Shown piece by piece: positions 41,430-50,940 of a stretch of DNA of 64,000 nucleotides. Under the pieces are notes generated by a model. It did no database searches. It was not told the DNA's origin and saw only the letters and a list, made by a program, of their open reading frames with translations. The stretch is taken from contig NZ_CP046915.1 of NCBI RefSeq assembly GCF_009789675.1, forward strand, positions 1,240,001 through 1,304,000, given 5' to 3'. The position numbers were made by a program, and so were the translations under genes. How positions within the stretch are numbered: the first letter of the stretch is position 1; every line of letters starts with the position of its first letter. The stretch comes from Paraburkholderia acidisoli. Its GTDB lineage: Bacteria; Pseudomonadota; Gammaproteobacteria; Burkholderiales; Burkholderiaceae.

Positions 41430-42251
41430 TCAGTGCGAGGCGGGCGCGGCCAGCCGGCTCGCGCCGCTCTGTTCGCGGCCCCGCATATAGATCTGCGGGC
41501 TGCGGCCCATTTCCAGGCGAAATGCGTAGATAAACGCGGACGTAGAGCCGTACCCAAGCTCAAGCGCGGTGCGGGTGACATCCATCCCGCCGCCCAGCAG
41601 TTCGACCGCCCTGAAGAGCCGCATGCGTCGACGCCACGTGCGCAGGCTCATGCCCGTCTCCGCCAGGAACCTTCGCGCGAGCGTGCGTGCCGACATGCCT
41701 AACACGTTGCCCCATTCATCAGGGCCGCGCGGGTCGGCCGGATCGGCATACAAGGCTTCGCAGAGGCGGGCGAGCGTGTCGTCGCGCGGCCACGCCAGCG
41801 CGGCGGGTAGGGGCCTGGCGCGGGCGAGCTGGTCGAGGATGAGGCGCGTAATCCTGCTCACGTACCCGTCCTCGTCCGGCTGGCCTTCGATGGCAGCGGC
41901 TTCGACGATCAGCGCCTTGAGCAGCGGCGACACGGCAAAGACCATCGGGCTTTCGCCTGCCAGCGCGCGGCCGGTGGCGTCGTCGATCCAGAGGCTGCGG
42001 AATTCCGCGCCCAGCAGCGAGCCGACGCGATGGCGCAAACCCGTGGGCAACCACACGGCCTGTTCGGGCGAGATGACCAGTGATTCGCCTTCGGATATCA
42101 CGGTCAAGGCGCCCGAGATCGCATACACCATCTGGTGCCAGCGATGGGCGTGTTCCGGGAAGGAGTGCCGCGCGGGGATCGACTGGACGCGGACTTTCAG
42201 CGGCTGTGGGGGTAGGAGACCTGCGGGTGCCTCAATGGTTTTCCAGTTCAT
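41430..42251 (-). CDS. AraC family transcriptional regulator with cupin-type N-terminus
   Basis: 273 residues. The N-terminal AraC binding/cupin half includes RHSFPEHAHRWHQMVYAISGALTVISEGESLVISPEQAVWLPTGLRH. The C-terminal pair of helix-turn-helices is WGNVLGMSARTLARRFLAETGMSLRTWRRRMRLFRAVELL and VTRTALELGYGSTSAFIYAFRLEMGRSPQIY. The type resembles regulators that control a nearby transporter or their own gene. A palindrome at 42257-42274, just in front of the start, may be its own operator. It is divergent from the TPR gene. Confidence 0.92.
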   Translation of the reverse strand: MNWKTIEAPAGLLPPQPLKVRVQSIPARHSFPEHAHRWHQMVYAISGALTVISEGESLVISPEQAVWLPTGLRHRVGSLLGAEFRSLWIDDATGRALAGESPMVFAVSPLLKALIVEAAAIEGQPDEDGYVSRITRLILDQLARARPLPAALAWPRDDTLARLCEALYADPADPRGPDEWGNVLGMSARTLARRFLAETGMSLRTWRRRMRLFRAVELLGGGMDVTRTALELGYGSTSAFIYAFRLEMGRSPQIYMRGREQSGASRLAAPASH

Positions 42252-42256
42252 TTCAG

Positions 42257-42274
42257 TCTGCCTGATTTGGCAGA
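42257..42274. promoter_or_regulatory. Palindrome at the araC-family gene start
   Basis: TCTGCCTGATTTGGCAGA has 6 bp arms (TCTGCC/GGCAGA) with a 6 bp spacer and begins five bases upstream of the regulator ATG, where it would overlap the leader of the mRNA or promoter. It may be an autoregulatory site or an RNA hairpin. Confidence 0.4.
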
Positions 42275-42417
42275 TATTCTATACATTGTGGCAACGAGTC
42301 GAAAGGCAGTCATCTCGATAACTGGTTTAATTGACAACCGTCTTTTGAGCCACGACTCGCGCCACAGGCATTTTGGCGACGCGAAGGCCTTGGGGAATAT
42401 TTGGAGTTTTACGTGTT

Positions 42418-43740
42418 ATGGCCCGTTTTGACCGCTACGACCTGCCGCTTTCGACAACCTCCGATCTTGCTGCTGAGCGTTATCGCGCCGGCGTAGATCT
42501 GCTGCTGTCGCTCTGGCCTGGTGCGGGTGAGGCGCTCGACGAAGCGATTGCTGCCGATCCCGATTTCGCGCTCGCGCATGCCGCACGTGCACGTCTGCAT
42601 GCGATCAGCGCCCAGCCGGCAGATGCGCGCGCGAAGATCGCGATCGCGCTCGAAGTCGTCGGCCGCTATGGGACCGAGCGCGAGCGTAGCCACGTGCAGA
42701 CCCTTTCGTATGCGATCCACGGCCAGTCTGCGAAGGCCCTTGCCAGTGCACTCGAGCACACCGACAAGTGGCCGCGCGACATCGTGATCCTCTCCATGCC
42801 GCTAGGCGCGTTTGGGCTCTTCGCTTTTTCCGGCATGGCCGACCACGACCAGGCACGCGTCGATCTGTGCGAGCGGCACGCCCGTCATTTCGGCAACGAC
42901 GACTGGTGGTTCCTGACCTACCGTGGCTGGGCGCATGGCGAAAACGGTAACGTTGCGCTGGGGCGCGAAATGACGCAGCGAGCACTGGAACTGCGTCGAC
43001 ATAACGTCAACGCCGTGCACGCCGTGGCCCACGTTCTTTACGAAACCGGCGCGAACGACGACGCGCAGACCGTCATCACAGGTTGGCTGCCGGAATACCC
43101 GAAGTCCGGCGTGCTGCATGGCCACATCGCGTGGCATTCCGCGCTGATTGCGCTGGAGCGGGGCGACACCGCGCGTGCACTCGCGGTGTATGACGAGCAT
43201 GTCGCACCTTCCGCGTCTCAAGGCACACCGGTCAATATCGTCAGCGACACCGCCTCTTTCCTCTGGCGCATGCAGGCCTACGGTCACGCCGTACCCGCAG
43301 GCAAGTGGGACGAGGCGGCGAACTACGCTTCTGGCTATTTCAAGGATGCCGGGTTCCCCTTTGCCGATTTCCATATGGCATTGCTCGCCGCGGCGACCGG
43401 CGATCACGCAGCCGTGGCCGCTCGCGTAAGCGCACTGAACCAGTTGATCGAGCAGGGCGGCTTGCCGGGAGGATCCATGGTCCCCGCAATTTGCCGGGCA
43501 GCGGTGGCGTTCGCCGACGAACAGTATGGCTTGGTTGCCGAAATTCTCGAACCGGTGGCGCATGAGGTAGTGCGGATCGGCGGCAGCGGCGCGCAGCGCG
43601 AGATCGTTCAGGACACCTTGCTGGTGGCATTGATGCGCAGTGGCGAAGCCAGGAGGGCGCGCGATCTGCTCGACCGGCGTTTGCGTCGCCGCCCCTCGCC
43701 GCGCGATGCGCGCTGGCGCGAACAACTGTCGGTAGCCTGA
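42418..43740 (+). CDS. TTC38-like tetratricopeptide repeat protein
   Basis: 440 residues, almost all helical. Segments such as FALAHAARARLHAISAQPADARAKIAIALE, NVNAVHAVAHVLYETGANDDAQTVITGWL, and LHGHIAWHSALIALERGDTARALAVYDEH match the TTC38 type of TPR protein, which has conserved His residues in place of some TPR consensus positions. There is no signal peptide. The bacterial members have no known activity; the His-rich repeat pairs (HAVAHVLYE, HGHIAWH) suggest a metal or ligand site. It is divergent from the AraC gene, which may control it. Confidence 0.85.
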   Translation: MARFDRYDLPLSTTSDLAAERYRAGVDLLLSLWPGAGEALDEAIAADPDFALAHAARARLHAISAQPADARAKIAIALEVVGRYGTERERSHVQTLSYAIHGQSAKALASALEHTDKWPRDIVILSMPLGAFGLFAFSGMADHDQARVDLCERHARHFGNDDWWFLTYRGWAHGENGNVALGREMTQRALELRRHNVNAVHAVAHVLYETGANDDAQTVITGWLPEYPKSGVLHGHIAWHSALIALERGDTARALAVYDEHVAPSASQGTPVNIVSDTASFLWRMQAYGHAVPAGKWDEAANYASGYFKDAGFPFADFHMALLAAATGDHAAVAARVSALNQLIEQGGLPGGSMVPAICRAAVAFADEQYGLVAEILEPVAHEVVRIGGSGAQREIVQDTLLVALMRSGEARRARDLLDRRLRRRPSPRDARWREQLSVA

Positions 43741-43784
43741 ATTCTGGCGGGCGAATGGTCTGCTGAATTAGCAGCGCTTGCCGG

Positions 43785-44113
43785 CCGTTGATCGAACCGC
43801 AGGATCGGCTCGACGAAAAACTGATTACGGTGCCGGTCAACAAGGAGCGACTCGATATCTACACGCGTTTTCTGCTGCCGGCTCAGTGCACGCCGAATTT
43901 TCACCGCACGGCCGAGCAGATCGAGTTGATGCTGCAACTCGTGGCGGCGCGACGCGGGGTAGCGGATACGCGATCCGCACGGTGTGGCTCGGCGAACAAG
44001 GTATTCACAAGCAGATTCACCTTGGCGTGCGCCACGGTGACGAAGAGATTGCCTGCATCGCAGGATTTTTTGATCTGGCTCGTCGAACGGGATTTGAAGC
44101 AGGTCGGCAGTGA
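43785..44113 (+). pseudogene. C-terminal remnant of a MetR-like LysR regulator, frameshifted
   Basis: One frame reads ITVPVNKERLDIYTRFLLPAQCTPNFHRTAEQIELMLQLVAARRGVA, a good match to the effector domain of MetR-type LysR regulators. Near 43975 homology moves to another frame, giving TVWLGEQGIHKQIHLGVRHG and DEEIACIAGFFDLARR before TGA at 44113. The DNA-binding half is absent. The gene has lost its 5' part and acquired a frameshift. Confidence 0.75.
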
Positions 44114-44155
44114 AGCGTGTATCACCGCAGTTTGTGAGTGAAAGGAGCGATTGAA

Positions 44156-45361
44156 GTGAGTCTTGAAGGCGTGGAAGCGGTGCCAGTATCTGGCACGAGT
44201 CGCTCGCGGGGGAACATCGCGCGATTGACGATCGCGCAGGCGTTGGCCGGTGCAAACTCCACCGTCATTTTTGCAACGGGGGCGATCATCGGGAATCTGC
44301 TTGCCCCCAGTCCGGAATTGGCGACATTGCCGATCTCGGTGTTTGTGGTCGGAATGGCGGCGCTGTCACTCCCCGCCGGGTTGATGTCCGAGCGCCATGG
44401 TCGGCGTCCGGTCTTTCTCGCCGGTACGGCGTGTGGCGTTGTCGTCGGATTGCTGGCAGCGATAGCCGTCGTGCTCAGTTCGTTCTGGCTGTTTTGCACT
44501 GCGATGTTTTTTGGTGGTGCCTACGCCGCAGTGGTGCTGTCGTTTCGCTTTGCCGCCGCTGATTGCGCCGAACCCGACCAGCGCGCACGCGCATTGTCGC
44601 TGGTCATGGCCGGAGGTGTGGTTGCGGGGGTCATCGGGCCGCAATTGGTGACCTACACGATGAATCTGGCGCCGCCTCACACGTTCTCAGCGACGTTTCT
44701 GGCGCAGGCGGCCGTCGCTGCTCTCGCTGGCGTTGTGCTCGCAGGTGTGGATATTCCAATGCCATCGGTGGCGGATAGGGCGCGGGGGCGTCCGATTCTC
44801 ACGATTGTGAGGCAGCGATCCTTCATGGTCGCTGCCGTGTGCGCAATCGTGTCCTATCTGCTCATGAACTTCCTGATGACGGCGGCACCGCTTGCCATGC
44901 AGATGTGCGGTCTGCCTCAGATTTCATCCAACCTGGGTATCCAGTGGCATGTCATCGGCATGTACGCACCCGGTTTCGTTACGGGAAGATTGATCGCGCG
45001 ATTCGGTGCGCGTCGTGTCGTAGCGGCCGGATTGGTCTTGACAGCAATGGCGGCATTGACGGGGCTGCACGGCGTTGATGCGAGTCATTTCTGGGTGGCG
45101 TTGATACTGCTCGGCGTCGGGTGGAATTTCGGATTTGTCGGCGCTTCGGCAATGGTGCTTGAGTGCCATCGCGAGGAGGAGAAAGCGAAGGTGCAATCGC
45201 TTAACGATTTTATCGTGTTCGGCACGATGGCGATGGGCTCATTCCTCTCAGGCAGTCTATTGACGTCTTATGGATGGAGTGCTGTTTTGCGGCTCACGTT
45301 CATTCCCATCGCACTGGCAGCTTTTGTGTTGCTGGTGGCAGGGAGGAGTCGGGACGCGTAA
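44156..45361 (+). CDS. MFS transporter
   Basis: 401 residues with 12 predicted helices. Loop 2-3 carries the MFS motif LMSERHGRRPVF, and helix 5-6 PQLVTYTMNLAPPHTFSATFL. The GTG at 44156 is preferred because AAGGAG (44142-44147) lies eight bases before it; another in-frame GTG is at 44138. The family is that of small drug or metabolite exporters of the YfmO/YdhP kind. The gene follows a decayed LysR gene, which may once have regulated it, and the substrate is unknown. Confidence 0.85.
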   Translation: MSLEGVEAVPVSGTSRSRGNIARLTIAQALAGANSTVIFATGAIIGNLLAPSPELATLPISVFVVGMAALSLPAGLMSERHGRRPVFLAGTACGVVVGLLAAIAVVLSSFWLFCTAMFFGGAYAAVVLSFRFAAADCAEPDQRARALSLVMAGGVVAGVIGPQLVTYTMNLAPPHTFSATFLAQAAVAALAGVVLAGVDIPMPSVADRARGRPILTIVRQRSFMVAAVCAIVSYLLMNFLMTAAPLAMQMCGLPQISSNLGIQWHVIGMYAPGFVTGRLIARFGARRVVAAGLVLTAMAALTGLHGVDASHFWVALILLGVGWNFGFVGASAMVLECHREEEKAKVQSLNDFIVFGTMAMGSFLSGSLLTSYGWSAVLRLTFIPIALAAFVLLVAGRSRDA

Positions 45362-45744
45362 GACTTGTTCCGCGGGCTCAGAGCAGCTCCTTTCCCCTTT
45401 GACCATCAGACGATGGCACTCCTCGATCTCACGGTGGATTGACTATTTGTTCTGTGCGACCTGCCCACTGTCGCGATGACTGTCGCATATCGACGGCAGA
45501 TTCAACCGGTCGATGCAACAGCTGGAATCTGCGTGAGCAGCGGAGCTGTTGCAAATGAAGCAGGATAATTTGCCCCCCGCCGGTCGTATTGACAAATAGC
45601 GGCGGCTCAAGCCGCAGAAAATGAATAGGCAACTCACCTCTCGGCGTCACGAGTCTGCCGCAGAATTGGATTCTGGCTGGCTCCACAGAGGGCGGCATAA
45701 ATCGAGCGTCAACCATCCCCGTCAAGCCGGTGTCGGCCTGGTTT
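45362..45744. other. Intergenic stretch between convergent genes
   Basis: 383 bp between the MFS gene and the LysR gene. The frames present are short and give no recognisable protein. I see no clear terminator with a T-run. Confidence 0.5.
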
Positions 45745-46665
45745 CTAGCGACGAGCTTTCGAGCTGTTCGGCATCGTGCCGTCGATGGATCTGAGAATGT
45801 CGATTAAACGCGTCGCTAGCGGAGAAACAAAACCGCCCGACCGGTGAATCGCGCAGACCTCGCGCTTGAGGTCCAGTTCGGTGTCGGCAAGCGGCAGATG
45901 AATGACGCCGCGTTGCGGATTCTCGGGATCGTGCCCGGCGATGCACAGCATCTGCGATCCGCGCACGAGTTCGAGAAGCGCTGGAATGGCGAAGTCGGTC
46001 TGAACCCGGATCGACGGTTCCGGCAATCCCTGACGTTTGAATGCGCTCGACACCAACTGCCGTATGGCTGCGTTGGAGCCGGGGAGTAGCCATTCCTGTC
46101 CCAGCAGATCTTTTAATTTCACCGACGACTTTTCCCCTAGCGAATGGTTCTTGTCCGCCATGAGGTATAGCCGGTCGTTGAATAGCGGGGTGGTTTCGAA
46201 GTATTCGATTGAGACAGCGGGCGCGGGTGCAATGGCCAGATCGAGTTCGCCCGCCGAAATTTGCCGGAACAGATCGGTCGCGATATTTCGCCGAAGCCGC
46301 AGCTTGGCCGCCGGCCGTTCGTTGAGCAGACGTCGACAGCTCCTTAGGATAAGCGTATCCGGAATGGACGGCGAATAGCCCACTCTCAGAACGCCAAGCT
46401 CGCCCGAGTGAATGGCGGCTAACTCCTTCAGTGCGTCGTCGAAATCGAGCGTGATGCGCCGTGCACGCTCGATAAAGGCTTTCCCATAGGGCGTCAACGC
46501 AACCCCGGTCGGGTTGCGCATGAAAAGCGGCACGCCGACCTCCGCCTCGATACGCTTGATCGCCTTGGTCAGCGCCGGCTGGCTCATGCTCAGCGCTTCC
46601 GCCGCTTTGCCTACGCCGCCACAGCGCTCGACCTCCAGCAGATACTCCAGATCCCGTGTCTCCAT
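45745..46665 (-). CDS. LysR family transcriptional regulator
   Basis: 306 residues. The winged helix is METRDLEYLLEVERCGGVGKAAEALSMSQPALTKAIKRIEAEVGVPLFMR (split motif) and the effector domain begins LGVLRVGYSPSIPDTLIL. It is divergent from the acyl-CoA synthetase gene at 46758, with 92 bp between them, and is the natural regulator of the eight-gene alkyl-sulfate-type cluster. LysR proteins usually activate such a divergent operon when a pathway intermediate binds. Confidence 0.92.
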   Translation of the reverse strand: METRDLEYLLEVERCGGVGKAAEALSMSQPALTKAIKRIEAEVGVPLFMRNPTGVALTPYGKAFIERARRITLDFDDALKELAAIHSGELGVLRVGYSPSIPDTLILRSCRRLLNERPAAKLRLRRNIATDLFRQISAGELDLAIAPAPAVSIEYFETTPLFNDRLYLMADKNHSLGEKSSVKLKDLLGQEWLLPGSNAAIRQLVSSAFKRQGLPEPSIRVQTDFAIPALLELVRGSQMLCIAGHDPENPQRGVIHLPLADTELDLKREVCAIHRSGGFVSPLATRLIDILRSIDGTMPNSSKARR

Positions 46666-46757
46666 GTCATTCCTGATGGTTATGACTTTATTCCATTCGC
46701 TTAATTGCGATGATGACCCTCATGTTACACAATGAATCAAACACATTGGAGACAGGC

Positions 46758-48311
46758 ATGAGCTTCGCGTATTTTCTGCGCCGTGCGGCGACCTATTGGG
46801 GCGATCACGCGGCTGTCATGCAAGCCGATCGGGCCATCACGTATCGGCAGTTGGACGAACGGTCGAATCGACTCGCCAACGCGCTGCTAGGCCTTGGATT
46901 GCGGCAGGGCGACCGGGTGGCCGTGCAGTCGCGCAACTGCATCGAACTCGTGGAAATTGAATGTGCCTTGTATAAGGCGGGGCTCGTCAAGGCCGCCTTG
47001 AATCCGCGCTTTACCGCGGCCGAGGCAACGGACGTCGTCTCGAACTGCCTGCCGCGCGTCATCATCGCGGGGCAAGGCTTCACGCATTATTCTCCTCAAA
47101 CGGAAGGCTTCGATTCCATCGAAACCTTCGTGGCGATCGGGCAGGGCGCCGAAGGTTACAACGGCTATGAGGCGCTGCTCTCGCGCGCTTGCGCATCGAT
47201 GCCGGACGTCCAGACGTCGAACGACGATTTGGCCGTTCTGCACTTTTCTTCAGGCTCCACGGGCAAGATCAAAGCCGCGATGCATTCGGTCGGCAACCGG
47301 CTCGCTTCGCTGCGCAAATTGCTGGTCGGCATGGACGCATTGCCGCGTCCGGGCGACCGGCTCGCGCTGGTCGGTCCCGTCACGCACGCATCGGGCATGC
47401 TGATGCAGCCGTATCTTTTCTGTGGCGCGACGCTCGTGCTGTTCGACCGGTTCGAGCCGGCGAATTTCCTTGCCGATCTCCAGCGACTCAGGATTACGCA
47501 TACGTTCCTCGTGCCGGCAATGGTCAACATGCTGTTGCAGGAACCCAGCCTCGCTCGCACGGACCTCGGCGCACTCAAGCAACTCGCCTACGGCGCCGCG
47601 CCGATGGCTCCGGCGCGGATTCGCGAAGCCTGGGAGCGTTTTGGGCCCGTGCTGTCGCAAGGCTACGGCGCGAGCGAATCGACATCCGGCGTGACCCGGC
47701 TCACGAAGGCGGATCATGCGCACGCCATCGCGCATCAGCCGGAGTTGCTGGCGTCGTGCGGACGCCCGCTCGGCGAAACGGAGGTGTCCGTAGTGAACGA
47801 ATCGGGCGAGCCGGTTTCCGGCGACGATATCGGCGAGATCGTCATTCGCGGCGACGACGTCTTCCAGGGCTATTGGGGCGCGCCCGAGCTGACGGCCGAA
47901 GTTCTCGTCGACGGCTGGCTGAAGACCGGCGACCTCGCTCGTGTAGACGAGCGAGGCTATATCTATCTCGTCGACCGGAAGAAGGACATGATCATTTCGG
48001 GCGGCTTCAACGTGTATCCGACCGAAGTGGAAGCCGTGCTTTATCAGCATCCGTCCATCATGGAGGCCTGTGTATTCAGCATTCCTGACGAACGCTGGGG
48101 AGAAGGCGTGAAAGCCGCCATCGTGCTGAAGCCTGCCGCAAGCGTGACGGCCGACGAGATCGTGTCCTACTGTCGCGAACGGCTCGCCGACTACAAGCTG
48201 CCGCGTTCGATTTCGTTCGTCGCCGAACTGCCGCGCAACCCGAGCGGCAAGATCGCGCGCAAGGTCGTGCGCGAGCAGTACTGGACCGGTTCCGATCGTC
48301 GCGTCAATTGA
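46758..48311 (+). CDS. AMP-binding acyl-CoA synthetase
   Basis: 517 residues. Class marks are the P-loop-like HFSSGSTGKIKAAMHS (Ser/Thr/Gly-rich, about 170-185), YGASES, the hinge TGDLARVDERGYIYLVDRKKDMIISGG and the catalytic Lys in NPSGKIARK near the C-terminus. It activates a carboxylate to its CoA ester through an acyl-AMP. The ATG at 46758 is chosen because GGAG lies six bases upstream; three ATG codons further 5' (46710-46722) are possible. The acyl-CoA dehydrogenase gene begins ten bases after it. Confidence 0.92.
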   Translation: MSFAYFLRRAATYWGDHAAVMQADRAITYRQLDERSNRLANALLGLGLRQGDRVAVQSRNCIELVEIECALYKAGLVKAALNPRFTAAEATDVVSNCLPRVIIAGQGFTHYSPQTEGFDSIETFVAIGQGAEGYNGYEALLSRACASMPDVQTSNDDLAVLHFSSGSTGKIKAAMHSVGNRLASLRKLLVGMDALPRPGDRLALVGPVTHASGMLMQPYLFCGATLVLFDRFEPANFLADLQRLRITHTFLVPAMVNMLLQEPSLARTDLGALKQLAYGAAPMAPARIREAWERFGPVLSQGYGASESTSGVTRLTKADHAHAIAHQPELLASCGRPLGETEVSVVNESGEPVSGDDIGEIVIRGDDVFQGYWGAPELTAEVLVDGWLKTGDLARVDERGYIYLVDRKKDMIISGGFNVYPTEVEAVLYQHPSIMEACVFSIPDERWGEGVKAAIVLKPAASVTADEIVSYCRERLADYKLPRSISFVAELPRNPSGKIARKVVREQYWTGSDRRVN

Positions 48312-48321
48312 GGGCGTTACC

Positions 48322-49497
48322 ATGTTCGAATATGTCTCGACTCCGGAATTCGACGCGACGCGCGGCGGAATTCAGGCATTCCTGAAAGACGAACTGATAC
48401 CGTTGCAGCAGGAGCTTGGCCTCGACACCGAAGATGTCTGGCCGCGCGAGGTGTTGCGCAAGGTGTGGCGACGTTCCGCCGAACTCGGTTACTACGCGGC
48501 ATGTTTGCCCGAAACACTCGGCGGGAAAGGCTTCAACGTGCTGCAGCAATGCGCGCTCAAGGCGGATCTCGCGGCCAGCGGCGCGGCGCTCGCGCCGCAC
48601 GTGCTCGGCGATCTGGGTGGGCCGCCGCGCATCGGCAGCATGATCAAGTCCGCGACCGAGGACCAGTTGGCGCGCTATTTCCGGCCGATTATTCGCGGCG
48701 AGAAGTCGATTTGTTTCGCGTTGACCGAGCCGCATTCCGGCTCCGACGCGCAGAGCATTCGGACTTCCGCTGTGAGCGACGGCGACGACCTGATCATCAA
48801 CGGACACAAGCATTACATCAGCGGCGCGCCGTTCGCGGACGTGGCGATCGTGATGTGCGTCACCGACGATACTGGCGACGCGCCCTCCATTTCGGCCGTA
48901 TTGGTCGACCTGGACTTGCCGGGCGTGCGCGTGGAGGAGCAATACGTGCCGATGTCCGGTCAGCATATCGACGCCGATATCCTGTTCGACAACGTGCGCG
49001 TGCCGCGCGCGAACGTGCTCGGCGGCTTCGGCAATGGCTTCAAGCTGGGCATGTCGCGCATCAACGTCAACCGGCTGCTGCATTGCCCGACGATGCTCGG
49101 CCTCGCGACTTCGGCCTACCGCGCCTCGCTCGACTACGCGAAAACCCGCAAGCAGTTCGGCGGCCCGATTGCCCGCTTTCAGGCGATTCAGCACATGCTT
49201 GCCGATATGGCGTCCGCGTTATGGGCGTGCGAGTCGATGATCGCGCAAACTGCCGCGCTCGCCGACTCGGGCGGCGATCTGCGGATGCGCGCAGCGGCGT
49301 GCAAGCTCTTCGTCTCCGAACGCTGCTTCGAAGTCGCCGACAAGGCAATCCAGATACACGGCAACGTGGGCGTCACGCGTCATCATCCCGTCGAACAGAC
49401 GTTCCGCAAACTGCGCATGTTCCGCGTTTTCACCGGCACGAGCGAGATTCAACGCAACACCATCGCCAAGGTCATTCTGGCGGATCAGGCAACATAG
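48322..49497 (+). CDS. Acyl-CoA dehydrogenase
   Basis: 391 residues with the FAD/substrate segment CFALTEPHSGSDAQSIRTSAV (about 133-153), RKQFGGPIARFQAIQHMLADMA, and the C-terminal IQIHGNVGVTRHHPVEQTFRKLRMFRVFTGTSEIQRNTIA. The catalytic base region is in the last segment (GTSEIQR), which retains Glu. It introduces the first double bond in an acyl-CoA made by the preceding ligase, passing electrons to ETF. Confidence 0.93.
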   Translation: MFEYVSTPEFDATRGGIQAFLKDELIPLQQELGLDTEDVWPREVLRKVWRRSAELGYYAACLPETLGGKGFNVLQQCALKADLAASGAALAPHVLGDLGGPPRIGSMIKSATEDQLARYFRPIIRGEKSICFALTEPHSGSDAQSIRTSAVSDGDDLIINGHKHYISGAPFADVAIVMCVTDDTGDAPSISAVLVDLDLPGVRVEEQYVPMSGQHIDADILFDNVRVPRANVLGGFGNGFKLGMSRINVNRLLHCPTMLGLATSAYRASLDYAKTRKQFGGPIARFQAIQHMLADMASALWACESMIAQTAALADSGGDLRMRAAACKLFVSERCFEVADKAIQIHGNVGVTRHHPVEQTFRKLRMFRVFTGTSEIQRNTIAKVILADQAT

Positions 49498-49571
49498 ACG
49501 CAGTCGATAGCCCATACCGGGTCCACCCGTAACCACAAATCAAAACACGGACCCGGATACAAGGAGACACT

Positions 49572-50855
49572 ATGCTGGCGAATCAGAACGAGTACGAACC
49601 CAGACGCGCGTGGGTGATTGCCATCATGCTCGCATGCATGATGACCGTGAATTTTCTCGACAAGGTCGTGCTGGGCATGGTCGCCGTGCCGCTCATGCGC
49701 GACTTGAGCGTGACGCCGACGGAGTTCGGCCTGATCGGCGGCAGTCTGAACTGGCTGTTCGCGATCTTCGCGATTGTCGGCGGCCTGGCAAGCGAGCGGT
49801 TCAAAACGCGGCATCTCATCATGATCATGGCGCTGGCGTGGTCGGTCCTTCAACTGCCGATGATGGTTGCCAGCTCCGCGCTCACCGTGCTGATCCTGCG
49901 TGTGCTTCTGGGTGCCTCCGAGGGGCCCGCTTCGCCGCTTTCGCTGCACGCGCTGTCGAAATGGTTTCCCAACGAGAAGCGCGGTTTGCCTTCCGCCGTT
50001 CTGTATCAAGGCAGCGCGCTCGGATTGTTGCTCGCAGGCATTCTGATTCCGGCGATCACCTTGAAATGGGGCTGGCGTTCCAACTTTCTGGTGCTCGCCG
50101 TCGTGGGGCTGGTGTGGTGCGTGCTGTGGCAATTCATCGGTGGCGAAGGCACGCTCAGACAGTCGAAAGACAAGGGGTGCGGCCGCCGGCTTCCGTACCG
50201 CGTCCTGCTGGCCGACAAAACGATTCTCGGCGTGTTCTGCGCGCACTTCGCGGCTTACTGGATGCTCGCGGTGACGTTGACCTGGTTGCCGCACTATCTT
50301 CAGGCCGGCTTGGGATTTCCCGCTGCGCGATCCGGTCATCTGTTTTCGCTGATCGTTGCGGGAGCTACGTTGATCGCTTTCGCGCTGGCGTGGCTTTCAC
50401 AAAAGCTGTTGCTTTCGGGCGTGCCGTCGCGGAAATCACGCGGAGTTTTTATCGCAATTTCGCTAATTGTCGCCGGATTATTTCGCGCGTCGGTGGCGCT
50501 TCCATTGACGCCTATCGAAAAGATTCTGCTTCTGATGATCGGCAACGGCATGGGCCAGGTGATGTTCTCGGTAGGCGCGACCATGATCGGCGAAGTGACG
50601 CCGGACTCGCAGCGCGGCACTATTCTCGCCTTGAGCAATGCGATCGGTTCGGTATCGGGATTAATTGCACCGGTTATTACCGGAATGATGATCGAACACG
50701 CCGCCGGCTTCGCCGCGAATGGCTTCGAAGCTTCCTGCGTGCTCACTGCGGCGGTATTGGTCCTTGCGGGATTGGTCTGCATACGCTGGCTGAATCCCGC
50801 GGCGTCGCAATGGACAAAGCACAAGACGCCGCTCGCCGGCACCGCGGAATCCTGA
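49572..50855 (+). CDS. MFS transporter
   Basis: 427 residues, 12 helices. Features are TVNFLDKVVLGMVAVPLMRDL in helix 1, GGLASERFKTRHLIM in loop 2-3 and LRVLLGASEGPASPLSLHALSKWFPNEKRGLPSAV. It belongs to the ACS/phthalate-permease-like MFS group. GGAGAC lies seven bases before the ATG. In this operon it should import the sulfate ester or a related organic acid. Confidence 0.92.
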   Translation: MLANQNEYEPRRAWVIAIMLACMMTVNFLDKVVLGMVAVPLMRDLSVTPTEFGLIGGSLNWLFAIFAIVGGLASERFKTRHLIMIMALAWSVLQLPMMVASSALTVLILRVLLGASEGPASPLSLHALSKWFPNEKRGLPSAVLYQGSALGLLLAGILIPAITLKWGWRSNFLVLAVVGLVWCVLWQFIGGEGTLRQSKDKGCGRRLPYRVLLADKTILGVFCAHFAAYWMLAVTLTWLPHYLQAGLGFPAARSGHLFSLIVAGATLIAFALAWLSQKLLLSGVPSRKSRGVFIAISLIVAGLFRASVALPLTPIEKILLLMIGNGMGQVMFSVGATMIGEVTPDSQRGTILALSNAIGSVSGLIAPVITGMMIEHAAGFAANGFEASCVLTAAVLVLAGLVCIRWLNPAASQWTKHKTPLAGTAES

Positions 50856-50940
50856 CGTAATCGCGATCCTGCGCAAAGCGGACTGGCCTCGCTGATACGA
50901 GCGCCAGTGACCGCGCTCACCCATTCGAGAATTGGCATTC

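Noticed and set aside
45429..45725. 98-codon minus-strand frame between MFS and LysR genes
   Set aside because: No ribosome site, Arg/Pro/Gln-rich composition and no recognisable domain.
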